A stretch of 47,211 nucleotides of DNA from Nocardia thailandica NBRC 100428 (GTDB taxonomy: Bacteria; Actinomycetota; Actinomycetes; Mycobacteriales; Mycobacteriaceae), in the NCBI RefSeq assembly GCF_000308795.1, contig NZ_BAGK01000128.1, forward strand, positions 1-47,211. Reading direction: 5' to 3'. The first letter of the stretch is position 1. Each line of letters starts with the position of its first letter. Positions 47,041 through 47,211 of the stretch are shown one piece after another. The translations under genes were made by a program, and so were the position numbers. The notes beneath the pieces are model-generated. The model saw only the letters and a list, made by a program, of their open reading frames with translations. It was not told where the DNA came from and did no database searches.

Positions 47041-47211
47041 ATGGGGATCGAAGTGACCTTCGATGTGGGGGGATTCGCGGCGGCGGCGGAGGCGTTGCTG
47101 GCCCGAAACCCTCTGCGGCACACGGTGATGGACACGTGGGTGTCCGAGCAGGCGACCGCGCCCGGCACCGCGCCGGTGCTGTTCGCGACGGTGCGCGACG
47201 GCGCGGGGGCG
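47041..47211 (+). CDS. GNAT acetyltransferase-like protein, N-terminus (cut by window edge)
   Basis: Only 57 residues are visible: an N-terminal helix AAAAEALLARNPLRHTVM and a following strand PVLFATVRDG. This opening is common in actinobacterial GNAT proteins of unknown substrate, whose acetyl-CoA motif would lie further on. The ATG has a GAGGTG 8-9 nt upstream. It is divergent from MmpL-B across about 150 bp. Confidence 0.6.
   Translation, partial: MGIEVTFDVGGFAAAAEALLARNPLRHTVMDTWVSEQATAPGTAPVLFATVRDGAGA

Noticed and set aside
44679..47168. A longer MmpL-B from 47168
   Set aside because: The first 93 residues are unlike MmpL and cross the divergent promoter; the GTG at 46889 has a ribosome site and the standard N-terminus.

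Overview
The window is about 47 kb of very GC-rich DNA with actinomycete-type genes. The gene set points to a mycolic-acid actinomycete, most likely Nocardia or a close relative such as Rhodococcus or Gordonia: an AccD4-type acyl-CoA carboxylase, MmpL exporters, a PapA-type acyltransferase, a ChoD-type cholesterol oxidase, KstR-type operators and a latex clearing protein. Genus is inferred from gene content only. No tRNA, rRNA, CRISPR array, insertion sequence or phage gene was seen.

Layout. 1-5.1 kb: two alpha/beta hydrolases (the first cut by the window edge), a Tat/lipobox intradiol dioxygenase, ChoD and a uracil-DNA-glycosylase-like protein. 5.1-16.2 kb: a lipid locus with a minus-strand operon (2132-aa reducing type I PKS, PapA-like acyltransferase, 232-aa protein of unknown function) and a divergent MmpL exporter. 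16.3-18.6 kb: a TerD protein and an AccD4-type carboxyltransferase. 18.6-23.5 kb: a Tat-exported rubber oxygenase (Lcp) with a small secreted protein, a SnoaL-like/MarR pair around a palindromic operator, and a TetR divergent from a second Lcp-like (DUF2236) heme protein across a 41-bp operator. 23.5-27.8 kb: a TetR/membrane-protein pair and a molybdate uptake operon (Mop-domain regulator, modA, modB, modC). 27.9-30.3 kb: an MFS exporter with a KmtR-like ArsR metal sensor, then decayed remnants of a methylcitrate-cycle operon (prpD, prpB, prpC). 30.7-37.4 kb: an unknown protein, an alkyl sulfatase, aminopeptidase N, an SRPBCC protein and a secreted esterase. 37.4-39.7 kb: a MerR-HEAT regulator with a partner HEAT protein and a small membrane protein. 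39.9-43.3 kb: a 39-aa peptide, a PPOX-fold protein and a KstD-like flavoprotein, the last two each with a perfect KstR-type operator, and a frameshifted flavodoxin. 43.4-47.2 kb: a double-TerD protein overlapping tail-to-tail with a second MmpL, then the start of a GNAT acetyltransferase.

Two themes tie the window together. The first is making and exporting complex lipids: PKS, PapA, AccD4 and two paralogous MmpL pumps, each next to a TerD gene. The second is oxidation of hydrophobic or polymeric carbon (sterols, polyisoprene, alkyl sulfates, aromatics). Several genes appear to be expressed from leaderless mRNAs, with a TANNNT box ending 6-7 nt before the start codon. Functions come from motif recognition and remembered family sequences; no database search was run.
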